DNA from: Pseudomonas sp. TH43
Lineage (GTDB): Bacteria; Pseudomonadota; Gammaproteobacteria; Pseudomonadales; Pseudomonadaceae
Direction of reading: 5' to 3'
DNA: 64,000 nucleotides
NCBI RefSeq assembly: GCF_016650635.1
Contig: NZ_JAEKFI010000002.1
Location: 1 to 64,000, forward strand
Both the position numbers and the translations under genes were made by a program. Under the pieces are notes generated by a model that did not search any database, was not told the origin of the DNA, and was given only the letters and a program-made list of their open reading frames with translations. Below, one piece after another: positions 25,342 to 32,945 of this stretch (its first letter is position 1; each line of letters begins with the position of its first letter).

Positions 25342-26087
25342 CCCCCGGAAACTCCTTCCCATTTCGTGCATTCCATGCGTTTTCCTGACGACTCCGGTAA
25401 CAACAGCAACGTGACTGGCTGACGCAAGGCGCTGGGCGTCGGCCGGTCGATCTTGAGATTGCGAAAACTTTCCACCAGCGCGTTGTCGCGCCGTATATCG
25501 CCGGTCGATGTGACCAACCGGTTGTGCTGCACCACGCCGTCGCGGCCGACCCACACCTGCAACACCGCGCGATAACTGCCCGGGCGGGTCAGCGGCGAGC
25601 GGCACAGGTTGCGCTCGATTGCCGCTTGCACCGCCGTGGCGTAACTGCGGTTGACGGCGACGCTTTCGGGCGTCTGTTTTTGCGGCGGCGTCGGTACGTC
25701 TTCGACCTGCGCCACTTGCAACGTGAACGCGTCGTCACGGGCATAACGCGCCATCAAACCACTGCCGCCGAGCAATCGACGCAGGGCATCGGCGGCGGTG
25801 TATTCACCGTCCACCGCCAACGAGCGACGACCGCGACTCAACTGGCTGTCGACCAGCACCGCAACGCCAGTGGCGTGGCTGTACTGATCCAGCGCGCGGG
25901 CCAGATCCTGTGCCGGAATGTGCAGCGTCATCCGCAGGTCCGCCGGCACCGCGTCGGCCATGGCGTGGCCCGCCGCACAGCCGAGCAGCCACCCCAGACA
26001 CATCCGGCGTACAAGTCTCGTTGAACGCTGAAAACCGTCCCTGGAAATGCCTCGCTGCACGGCTGACGAATCCTTGGAAATCGTCAT
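25338..26087 (-). CDS. vreA: VreA-like signal receptor lacking a beta-barrel (STN + TonB-C domains)
   Basis: 249 aa. Basic N-terminus and signal peptide ('CLGWLLGCAAGHAMA'), then a secretin/TonB short N-terminal domain ('MTLHIPAQDLARALDQYSHATGVAVLVD', 'GEYTAADALRRLLGGSGL'), then a TonB C-terminal-like domain ('VAVNRSYATAVQAAIERNLCRSPLTRPGSYRAVLQVWVGRDG'). The 22-strand transport barrel of ordinary FecA-type receptors is absent. This STN plus TonB-C architecture is that of VreA of the PUMA3 system, so signal input must come from another protein or ligand in the periplasm. Confidence 0.85.
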   Translation of the reverse strand: MTISKDSSAVQRGISRDGFQRSTRLVRRMCLGWLLGCAAGHAMADAVPADLRMTLHIPAQDLARALDQYSHATGVAVLVDSQLSRGRRSLAVDGEYTAADALRRLLGGSGLMARYARDDAFTLQVAQVEDVPTPPQKQTPESVAVNRSYATAVQAAIERNLCRSPLTRPGSYRAVLQVWVGRDGVVQHNRLVTSTGDIRRDNALVESFRNLKIDRPTPSALRQPVTLLLLPESSGKRMECTKWEGVSGG

Positions 26088-26210
26088 CCTGAGGGCTGTT
26101 TATGAATCTGGTGTGACGGGCGGTGCAAAAAAACCATCACGGGAATTGCGCAAGGCTTGCACTAGACTCAAGCCATAGCGCGGCCTCTCCGGGCCGGCCA
26201 GGAGGCGAGC

Positions 26211-26525
26211 ATGAAAACACTGTGGCGATTGAGCCTTGGCGGGCTGTTGTTGATGGCGCTGTCGAGCACTTATGCCGAGCAGCCATTGGGCTGTGTGGAG
26301 GTGACAGTTGGTGGCTACAAGGCACCGAATTACGACTGTTTGAGCCAGCAGATGGGCAACAACCCTGAAGGCGCTGCGGCGGCGGAGAAGAATCAGGAGG
26401 CGCTGAATGTGCCGGTTAATAAGCGGCCGCCGAATCAGGTTGGCCTGGCGACACCGGCGGCGACCAGTACGCGGATGGGCAACACCTTCGGCACCTCGGT
26501 GAAACCGCAACGGCCGGCGAATTAA
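26211..26525 (+). CDS. Small secreted protein, unknown function
   Basis: 104 aa with signal peptide (cleavage after 'LSSTYA'). AGGAGG lies before the ATG. Two cysteines ('PLGCVEVTVGGYKAPNYDCLSQQMG') could form a disulfide; the C-terminal half is Pro/Asn/Thr-rich. Divergent from vreA by about 120 bp. Found in Pseudomonas as a conserved hypothetical, to my general knowledge; no function known. Confidence 0.75.
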   Translation: MKTLWRLSLGGLLLMALSSTYAEQPLGCVEVTVGGYKAPNYDCLSQQMGNNPEGAAAAEKNQEALNVPVNKRPPNQVGLATPAATSTRMGNTFGTSVKPQRPAN

Positions 26526-26539
26526 GTGAATATCGAGAT

Positions 26540-27290
26540 TGGAAGATCGCAGCCTGCGACAGCTCCTACAGGGGATAAAAAACGCGACATCCAACTGACT
26601 GAAGATCCATTGTGGTGAGGGGATTTATCCCCGTTCGGCTGCGCAGCAGTCGTAAATCGGGTGCACCGGCTGTGCCTGATGTACCGAGTTCTGAGGTTTT
26701 GGGGCTGCTACGCAACCCAACGGGGATAAATCCCCTCGCCACAGGGGGAGTGTGTACGTTAGCCGCTTGGGGTTTGGCGGAAGCTGACGGCTCGGCGGTT
26801 CCACGCAGCCTGCGGCAGCTTCTACGGGGGATAAAAAACGCGACATCCAACTGACTGAAGATCCATTGTGGTGAGGGGATTTATCCCCGTTCGGCTGCGC
26901 AGCAGTCGTAAATCGGGTGAACAGGGTGTGCCTGATGTACCGAGTTCTGAGGTTTTGGGGCTGCTTCGCAACCCAACGGGGATAAATCCCCTCGCCACAG
27001 GGGAATGTGTACGTCAGCCGCTTGGGGTTTGGCGGAAGCTGACGGCTCGGCGGTTCCAGCTTAGGGAGCCTTCAAGATCAAAAGATCGCAGCCTGCGGCA
27101 GCTCCTACGGGGGATCAAGAGACCTGGCTGAACGAACAACCATTGTGGTGAGGGGATTTATCCCCGTTGGGTTGCGAAGCAGCCCCAAAACAATCCGACG
27201 TTGATCTGTCAGGTAGACCGAGTCCGCTGGATTGGCGACTGCTGCGCAGCCGAACGGGGATAAATCCCCTCGCCACAGGGGGAGTGTGTG
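26540..27290. repeat. Array of large hairpin repeats (three inverted pairs, two in tandem)
   Basis: The element 'gtggtgaggggatttatccc' ... 'gggataaatcccctcgccac' occurs as an inverted pair at about 26610-26748, 26866-27000 and 27145-27282. The first two lie in a direct tandem with a period of about 255 bp that also includes 'cgcgacatccaactgactga' and a second REP type ('gatcgcagcctgcg.cagctcctac'). Reading frames through it are repeat translated, not genes. Confidence 0.85.
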
Positions 27291-27292
27291 CG

Positions 27293-27733
27293 TTAGTCGC
27301 TGGGGGTTTGGCGGAAGCTGACGGCCAGGCGGTTCCAGCTGTTGATGGTGGTGACGGCCATGGTCAGGTCGACCATTTCGCCTTCGTTGAATTGCTCGCG
27401 CGCGTGCTGATATACCTCATCCGGCACGCGGCTTTCCGCTAACAACGTCACCGCCTCGGCCCAGGCCAGCGCCGCACGCTCGCGCGGGTTGAAGAAGTTG
27501 CTGTCGCGCCACACCGCGATCGCAAACAGACGCCGATCGCTCTCCCCGGCTCGTCGTGCGTCGACCGAATGCATGTCGGTACAGAATGCGCAGCCGTTGA
27601 GTTGTGAGGCGCGGATCCTGATCAATTGCAGCAGCGGCTGCTCGATACTGAGGTTGGCGGTCAGCGCCTCCATGGCAATCATCGCTTTCATCGCCTTGGG
27701 CGAAGCGTTGTAGTAATCCAGGCGCGGGGACAT
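27293..27733 (-). CDS. AhpD-like carboxymuconolactone decarboxylase family protein
   Basis: 146 aa from the internal ATG at 27733 (M-S-P-R-L-D-Y-Y, the usual start of this subgroup). Catalytic pair 'CAFCTDMH' in 'RASQLNGCAFCTDMHSVDARRAGESDRRLFAIAVWR'. These proteins act as thiol-dependent peroxidase partners. The neighbouring divergent MocR regulator may control it. Its 3' end lies a few bases after the hairpin repeat array. Confidence 0.9.
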   Translation of the reverse strand: MSPRLDYYNASPKAMKAMIAMEALTANLSIEQPLLQLIRIRASQLNGCAFCTDMHSVDARRAGESDRRLFAIAVWRDSNFFNPRERAALAWAEAVTLLAESRVPDEVYQHAREQFNEGEMVDLTMAVTTINSWNRLAVSFRQTPSD

Positions 27734-27848
27734 GGCGGTTCTCGGTAGACGGAATAATGACTTCACCGTAAACGCCGAAAGCGGCGCATTACAGCCCCAA
27801 TTGCACGGAAAACCGCTACACCATTGCCTCCTGCCCCTGCGCAGATCC

Positions 27849-27942
27849 CCTGTGGGAGCGAGCCTGCTCGCGAAGGCGTCAGGTCAGTCAGGCCATTTTT
27901 GAATGACACACCGCATTCGCGAGCAGGCTCGCTCCCACAGGG
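27849..27942. repeat. REP inverted pair
   Basis: 'tgtgggagcgagcctgctcg' and its inverse 'cgagcaggctcgctcccaca', 94 bp in all, in the 311-bp gap between the divergent AhpD-like and MocR genes. Typical Pseudomonas REP doublet. Confidence 0.9.
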
Positions 27943-28044
27943 GTTAGTGACCAATTTGGAGTTTTTCGGGTAGGCAACTATTGCCGGTCCCACAACAGCG
28001 GTAATCTGGCGGGCACGCCTAATAGCCTCGGGAGCCTCGTCGGT

Positions 28045-29478
28045 ATGGAACTTCATGTCGTGATCAACGGCCGCAAGGATCTTGCTGGTCAGTTGTATCA
28101 GCAGCTGCGCGGGGCCATCGAGTCCGGGCGCCTGGCCGCTGGCACGCAATTGCCGCCCAGCCGTTTGCTCGCCGAGCAACTGGGTATTTCGCGCAAGACC
28201 ATTTCCGACACCTACGCGCAGCTGACCTACGAAAACTTCCTCACCGGGGTCATCGGCAAAGGCACTTACGTCAACGCGCGTCCGGCGCAGATTCAGCGCA
28301 AACAGAGTCACACCGAACTGGCCAGTGCCGAGGTGATCGAGAGCTGGCGCAATCTGCCGGTATTTCTGCGCCATCCGACGCTGGAAGGCTCGCTGCGCTA
28401 CGACTTTATCGGTGGGGCGACCAGCAAGGGCCAGTTTCCGCAGGATGACTGGCGCCGCTGCGTCGCTCATGCGATGCGGCAGATGGGCCAGTCCAAAGGC
28501 TTCTACAGTGTTGCCGAAGGCCTGCCGGCGCTGCGCAATGCGATTGCCCGGCATATCGCGTTTTCACGGGGTATCAATTGCCAGGACGAAGACATCGTCG
28601 TGTGCAACGGCGCGCAACAGGCGCTGGACTTGATCACCCGTGTATTGATCCGCCCCGGCAGTCTGGTCGCCATGGAGGATCCGGGTTATCCGCCAGCACG
28701 TCTGTTGTTCGGCACCCATGGCGCCGAAGTGGTCGGGATTCCGGTGGACGCCGAAGGCATTCAGGTCGAACACATCCCCGATGGCACGCGCCTCATCTAT
28801 GTCACGCCGTCGCACCAGTTCCCGCTGGGCATGCCAATGAGTCAGGCGCGCCGCGAAGCCCTGCTGGCTCGCGCCCACGAACTGGGCGCGATCATCATCG
28901 AGGACGACTACGACAGCGAGTTTCGCTACGAAGGGCGGCCTACCGATTCGTTGTTCAATCTCGACCAGCGCGGCATCGTCGCTTATGTCGGCACTTTTTC
29001 GAAAACCCTGTTACCCGAGCTGCGCCTGGGTTACGCAATTCTGCCGCCGGCTATCCTTGAAGCGGTAATCCGCGCCAAGCAACTCACCGACCTGCACGCC
29101 TCCACCCTGCCGCAATGGGCGCTGGCGAAGTTCATCGCTGAAGGCTGCCTGCTCAAACATATCCGCCGCTGTCACGCGATTTATGCGCAGCGCCGCGAGC
29201 GGATTCTCGCGCGGATGGCCACCGATCTGGCGCCATGGCTGGACGCGGTGCCTGCCAGCGCCGGCTTCCACATGGCGGTGTTCTGCAAGGTGCCCATCGA
29301 CCTGCCGCTGGTGATCGAACTGGCGAAAAAAGTCGAAGTCGGCCTGTACTCCATCAATGGTTTTTATCATCAGCAGCCCGCGAAAAACGGCCTGTACTTC
29401 GGCTTTGGCGCCATCGAAACCCTCGACATCGATATCGCTCTGGATCGCCTGCGCGACATTCTGCAACAAGTTGCCTGA
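28045..29478 (+). CDS. MocR/PdxR-type transcriptional regulator
   Basis: 477 aa. N-terminal GntR winged helix ('LYQQLRGAIESGRLAAGTQLPPSRLLAEQLGISRKTISDTY') joined to a class I aminotransferase-like domain with the PLP lysine in 'YVGTFSKTLLPELRLGY' and the Asp of 'IIEDDYDSEFRY'. Such regulators use PLP as a sensor and commonly act on a divergent gene, here the AhpD-like gene at 27733. The actual target is inferred. Confidence 0.92.
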   Translation: MELHVVINGRKDLAGQLYQQLRGAIESGRLAAGTQLPPSRLLAEQLGISRKTISDTYAQLTYENFLTGVIGKGTYVNARPAQIQRKQSHTELASAEVIESWRNLPVFLRHPTLEGSLRYDFIGGATSKGQFPQDDWRRCVAHAMRQMGQSKGFYSVAEGLPALRNAIARHIAFSRGINCQDEDIVVCNGAQQALDLITRVLIRPGSLVAMEDPGYPPARLLFGTHGAEVVGIPVDAEGIQVEHIPDGTRLIYVTPSHQFPLGMPMSQARREALLARAHELGAIIIEDDYDSEFRYEGRPTDSLFNLDQRGIVAYVGTFSKTLLPELRLGYAILPPAILEAVIRAKQLTDLHASTLPQWALAKFIAEGCLLKHIRRCHAIYAQRRERILARMATDLAPWLDAVPASAGFHMAVFCKVPIDLPLVIELAKKVEVGLYSINGFYHQQPAKNGLYFGFGAIETLDIDIALDRLRDILQQVA

Positions 29479-29601
29479 ATGATTGGTCTGGGCGATTAAC
29501 CGCCGATTGGTTATTGGTGATCAGCAGGTGCAGGCCTATTCTGCACAGGCGTTATCCCTCAGTGAGCAGGATTCGTCCGGCCTGATTCAGGAGTGTGAGC
29601 A

Positions 29602-29895
29602 ATGTCCAACGAAGTGATCAATACGGTCCAGGTGCAGGCTGCCGCAGGCCGCTCGGATGAACTGGGCAGGCAGCTGCAGAAGATCGTCGAGACTCTGCGC
29701 GAAACCCCGGGCTGCGATTCCTACCTGGTCGACCGCTGCCCCGAGGACAGTCACCGCTGGACGGTCAGTGCGCGCTGGCAATCGGAAGCGGCGATGCAGG
29801 CGCACTTCAACCGGCCCGAGGCGCAAGGGTTTATTGACCTGATCGATAGCCGATTGGCCAATAGCGTCGATTTCAACAGCTTCCCTATCGTCTGA
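29602..29895 (+). CDS. Antibiotic biosynthesis monooxygenase (YgiN-type quinol monooxygenase) domain protein
   Basis: 97 aa, single ABM ferredoxin-like domain: 'VQAAAGRSDELGRQLQKIVETLRETPGCDSYLVDRCPEDSHRWTVSARWQSEAAMQAHF'. Small dimeric proteins of this type oxidise quinols without a cofactor or bind aromatic compounds. AGGAGTGTGAGC upstream serves as the ribosome site. Stands alone after the MocR gene. Confidence 0.87.
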   Translation: MSNEVINTVQVQAAAGRSDELGRQLQKIVETLRETPGCDSYLVDRCPEDSHRWTVSARWQSEAAMQAHFNRPEAQGFIDLIDSRLANSVDFNSFPIV

Positions 29896-29900
29896 TCTGA

Positions 29901-29998
29901 CGCCATCGCTGGCAAGCCAGCTCCCACAGGGTTCAGCGTCGTTCGATAATTAAATGAACGACACAAAACCTGTGGGAGCTGGCTTGCCAGCGATGGCG
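29901..29998. repeat. REP inverted pair
   Basis: 'gccatcgctggcaagccagc' and 'gctggcttgccagcgatggc', 98 bp, after the ABM gene; probably also a transcript end. Confidence 0.9.
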
Positions 29999-30118
29999 TA
30001 TCTGGAAGCGCTGAAAATCCACAGATTGGTCACCTGATCTTCCCGAATATTGGCCGTTTGAATGCACCTCCCCGCGGACTACTGTGATTGCACCCCCAAC
30101 CCTCACAGGTAATCCGCC

Positions 30119-30523
30119 ATGAAACGCCTGCCCTTGCTCGTCTCTGCCCTCGCCTTAAGCCTTTGCGCCTCGGCCGCTTTCGCCCACGACCCGTCCGAAA
30201 AGGTCACCGTGCTGCAAGACCAGATGCTGAAAAACGCTCCCGGCAAAAAAGCCATGATGATCGAGGTCGACTACAAACCCGGTCAGTCCTCCATCGCCCA
30301 CAAGCACGACGGCACTGCGATGGCCTACGTGCTCGAAGGTGAAGTGATTTCCCAGGTCAAGGGCGAACAGGCGATCACCTACAAGAAGGGCCAGTTCTGG
30401 TACGAGCCCGCCGGCTCCGAACATCTGGTGTCGAAGAATGCCAGCAAAACCAAACCCGCCAAGTTGCTGGTGTTCATGGTGCTGTCCCCGGATGAGCAAG
30501 TGCTGATCCCGCTGAAAAACTGA
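30119..30523 (+). CDS. Secreted single-domain cupin protein
   Basis: 134 aa with signal peptide (cleavage after 'CASAAFA'). Cupin motif 1 'KPGQSSIAHKHDGTAMAYVLEG' supplies two His and a Glu; motif 2 is 'GQFWYEPAGSEHLVSKNAS'. Periplasmic metal-binding cupin of unknown substrate. Its presumed terminator (31863-31896) has been separated from it by the IS element inserted 17 bp after the stop. Confidence 0.87.
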   Translation: MKRLPLLVSALALSLCASAAFAHDPSEKVTVLQDQMLKNAPGKKAMMIEVDYKPGQSSIAHKHDGTAMAYVLEGEVISQVKGEQAITYKKGQFWYEPAGSEHLVSKNASKTKPAKLLVFMVLSPDEQVLIPLKN

Positions 30524-30577
30524 TGGATGTTTAATCAGCCTGTCTAGTCCTGAAATAGGTTTACACCTATTTCGTTC

Positions 30578-31447
30578 TCAAAACGCTCGATGCACCGCAT
30601 CGGGCGTTTTGCATTTCAACGATAGATGCGGTCGCTTGCTGTTGTAGATGTTTACTGACTCGTCGACCATTTGAACCGCCTCAGCCAGATCTTTGGGTCG
30701 GTGAAGCAGAAACTCTGTCTTCAAGATTCCGTTAACCCGCTCTGCCAAGGCGTTCTGATAACAGTCATACCCATCGGTCATCGAGCACAGGATTCCATGC
30801 TTGGCATGCAGCTTCTGGTAGAGGTCAGAGCAATATTGCGAGCCGCGATCCGAGTGATGCACCAGCGCCTGATCGGTTCTTCTGCCCCGTAAAGCCTTGT
30901 TCATCGCTTGAATGACTGATTCGGCGTGCAAGGTTTCATGCACGTGATGACCAACGATCTTGCGAGAGTAGGCATCTGTAACCAAGCTCACGTACGCAAC
31001 GCTTTGCTCGGTGGGTAAATACGTTATGTCCGCGACCCAGACCTGTTCGGGACCAGTGGCGGTCACTTGATCGGGGCCAGGTTTCAACCGGTTGGGATGT
31101 CGGCGGAAGCGATGATGACTGTCAGTGGTCTTGTGATAGGCGCGCTTGCGTGGCACCAATTGGCGACTATCTCGCAGGATATCGAACAGCCGGTCGCGAC
31201 CGACTGTGCGCGATAGCTCCGGCTCGGACTGCATAAGGCCATGCAACTTGCGAGTGCCCAGTCGAGGCATCTGAAGGCGTGTTTCCAAGACAAACCCCAG
31301 CACTTTTCGGGCATGGCTGACTTGCGCGTCATAAGCCCGGTTTCGCTTGTAGTACGCCTGCGGGGAAATACCCAGAAACTGGCAAGCCCTGCGAATACTC
31401 AGGCCTTGGATTTGCCCTTGGGTGAGGACTTGCCGGATCGCTTTTTT
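30578..31447 (-). CDS. IS3-family transposase OrfB (made by -1 frameshift from OrfA)
   Basis: The frame is open from before the slippery A-AAA-AAG (31441-31447) to 30578; no ATG serves it, only a GTG at 31303. Integrase core with D ('VWVADITYLPTEQSVAYVSL'), D ('HHSDRGSQYCS') and E ('NALAERVNGILKTEFL'), i.e. the DDE triad of IS3 elements. The N-terminal HTH_21-like part 'IRRACQFLGISPQAYY' lies upstream of the GTG, supporting synthesis as an OrfAB fusion. Confidence 0.9.
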   Translation of the reverse strand, partial: KKAIRQVLTQGQIQGLSIRRACQFLGISPQAYYKRNRAYDAQVSHARKVLGFVLETRLQMPRLGTRKLHGLMQSEPELSRTVGRDRLFDILRDSRQLVPRKRAYHKTTDSHHRFRRHPNRLKPGPDQVTATGPEQVWVADITYLPTEQSVAYVSLVTDAYSRKIVGHHVHETLHAESVIQAMNKALRGRRTDQALVHHSDRGSQYCSDLYQKLHAKHGILCSMTDGYDCYQNALAERVNGILKTEFLLHRPKDLAEAVQMVDESVNIYNSKRPHLSLKCKTPDAVHRAF

Positions 31448-31800
31448 ACGACAGAAACACCGTAATCATTCTTCAACACGTCAACGACCGCCTCGAAGAA
31501 CTGGGCCTTCTGATTGGCAAGGGCGAGCTTTTCTTCAAGCTCCTTGATTCGCTGTTCAGGCGTCAGCGGCAAACTTTGTTCGTCCATCGGTCGGCTCCTC
31601 TGGGCGCGAATAGAGGCGCCCTGGCTCCAGTCCTGCCGCCCATGCTTGCGTAGCCACACCAACACAGTCGACCGACCCTGAATTCCATAGCGCCGTTGAG
31701 CCTCTTTATAACTCAACTCGCCTTTTTCAACCTGATCAACGACTGCCAATTTAAAGCCCAGCGTGTAATCACGCTGGCTGCGCCTTTTTCCCGTATCCAT
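31399..31800 (-). CDS. IS3-family transposase OrfA
   Basis: 133 aa. Helix-turn-helix 'DYTLGFKLAVVDQVEKGELSYKEAQRRYGIQGRSTVLVWLRKH', then a coiled-coil/leucine-zipper region ('RIKELEEKLALANQKAQFFEAVVDVL'). Overlaps orfB by about 49 bp; the programmed -1 frameshift at AAAAAAG produces the active OrfAB transposase, while OrfA alone usually regulates. Confidence 0.92.
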   Translation of the reverse strand: MDTGKRRSQRDYTLGFKLAVVDQVEKGELSYKEAQRRYGIQGRSTVLVWLRKHGRQDWSQGASIRAQRSRPMDEQSLPLTPEQRIKELEEKLALANQKAQFFEAVVDVLKNDYGVSVVKKRSGKSSPKGKSKA

Positions 31801-31862
31801 TGATTCCTCCTGAAGATAAGTCAGAAGGTGTAAACCTTATTCAGGACGAGACAGCCATAAAT

Positions 31863-31896
31863 AAAAAGGCGCAAATCATCGATTTGCGCCTTTTTA
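31863..31896 (+). terminator. Rho-independent terminator
   Basis: 'aaaggcgcaaatc' / 'gatttgcgccttttt' hairpin followed by T run. Probably the original terminator of the cupin gene at 30119, now 1.3 kb away because of the IS. Confidence 0.8.
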
Positions 31897-32067
31897 TTTC
31901 TCGGCGCAATTAACCGAATCGGCTTACAGCAAATAAAACTATTCAACAGCAAACTTGACAGCAAATTGTCAGCTTGCTTACAGCCTCGCGGGTTTAGTCT
32001 GAATTAACGGTCAACAACGACCACCACTCAAACTTTCCGACTGATGTTGTTTCACGGGAGAAACACC

Positions 32068-32781
32068 ATGAAACTTGCCTTTGCCAGTACCTTGGCGATA
32101 TCGGTTCTAGCCTTGTCCGCCTGCTCGGTGCCCACCGCACCGAAAGCCGTTTCATCACTCGACACGCTGTTCACACAACCGATCGGCCGCAGCAGCGCCG
32201 GCCAGGTCAAAAGCGGCCCTGGCGTATCGCTTGGCGTGGTCTACAGCCCAAGCACGCAGAGCAACCGCGAATACCTGCGTGACTATCAGGCCAATGCCGG
32301 CACCGGTTTCGGCCAGAGCCTGCTGGTGCAACCGATCCATGACGCCTACGTTGCCACGTCAAAACCAGACATGGCGGTGGATTGGGTCAACGCCTCCCTG
32401 CAACGTCAGTTCGGTTCAGTGACGGTGTATCCGGACATGCAAAGCCTGCGCGCGGCCCGGCCGGACGTGGTCGCCATCGTCGACACCCACAGCCAATTGA
32501 TCACCTCGCGCAGCTCCGATATCAAGGCCGATGTCAGTGCCGATTTTTATGATGCGCGGTTGAACTATATCGGTACGGCGAAAGGCTCGGACGCGAAAGA
32601 ACTGACGCCGGTGTGGGCGGACTTCAAACGTTCGGAAGAGATTGTGGCTGATATTAATCAGCAGCAGGATGTGCAAGTTCGGGCGCTGCAGAAGTTTGAC
32701 CAGTCGCTCAGTAATTTATTGACCAGGCCGACAGATAAAGTGTCGATGCTTGATAGTAAACAAGGTCAAAAGTTGTATTGA
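32068..32781 (+). CDS. Putative lipoprotein, unknown function
   Basis: 237 aa. Lipobox L-S-A-C at residues 16-19 after a short hydrophobic signal; Ser/Val after the Cys, so outer-membrane sorting is likely. The mature protein is mixed alpha/beta with 'VVAIVDTHSQLITSRSSDIKADVSADFYD' and ends with a Q-rich helix. GGGAGAAAC lies upstream of the ATG. A lone gene between two terminators. Confidence 0.8.
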   Translation: MKLAFASTLAISVLALSACSVPTAPKAVSSLDTLFTQPIGRSSAGQVKSGPGVSLGVVYSPSTQSNREYLRDYQANAGTGFGQSLLVQPIHDAYVATSKPDMAVDWVNASLQRQFGSVTVYPDMQSLRAARPDVVAIVDTHSQLITSRSSDIKADVSADFYDARLNYIGTAKGSDAKELTPVWADFKRSEEIVADINQQQDVQVRALQKFDQSLSNLLTRPTDKVSMLDSKQGQKLY

Positions 32782-32790
32782 TATAAAAGA

Positions 32791-32862
32791 CGTCATCGCG
32801 AGCAGGCTCACTCCTACAGGGGGAGCGCATTTCACCTGTAGGAGTGAGCCTGCTCGCGATGA
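32791..32862. repeat. REP inverted pair
   Basis: 'catcgcgagcaggctcactc' and 'gagtgagcctgctcgcgatg', 72 bp, 10 bases after the lipoprotein stop. Confidence 0.9.
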
Positions 32863-32894
32863 GTCCATAACAGCCACCTAAAAACCTCAGGCAG

Positions 32895-32931
32895 AAAAAA
32901 GCCCCGGCATCTCACGATACCGGGGCTTTTT
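32895..32931. terminator. Bidirectional terminator between lipoprotein and gdhB genes
   Basis: 'aaaaaagccccggcatc' / 'gataccggggcttttt': strong GC stem with A run on one side and T run on the other, serving both convergent genes. Confidence 0.88.
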
Positions 32932-32945
32932 CATTCAGCGCTTAC

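Larger units (their letters stand above)
30541..31853 (-). mobile_element. IS3-family insertion sequence, complete (1313 bp)
   Basis: Imperfect terminal inverted repeats of about 27 bp: left 'tgtctagtcctgaaatagg', right (inverted) 'tgtctcgtcctgaataagg', both continuing 'tttacacc'. The 3-bp target duplication GCC flanks it (30538-30540 and 31854-31856). It carries orfA and orfB linked by an A6G slippery site. Both ends, both frames and the DDE residues are intact, so it is potentially active. Confidence 0.93.

Noticed and set aside
24790..25605. Longer start for the ECF sigma factor (to 25605)
   Set aside because: The extra residues are antisense-like Arg/Gly-rich sequence inside vreA; ATG 25341 with AGGAG and the ATGA overlap is the clear start.
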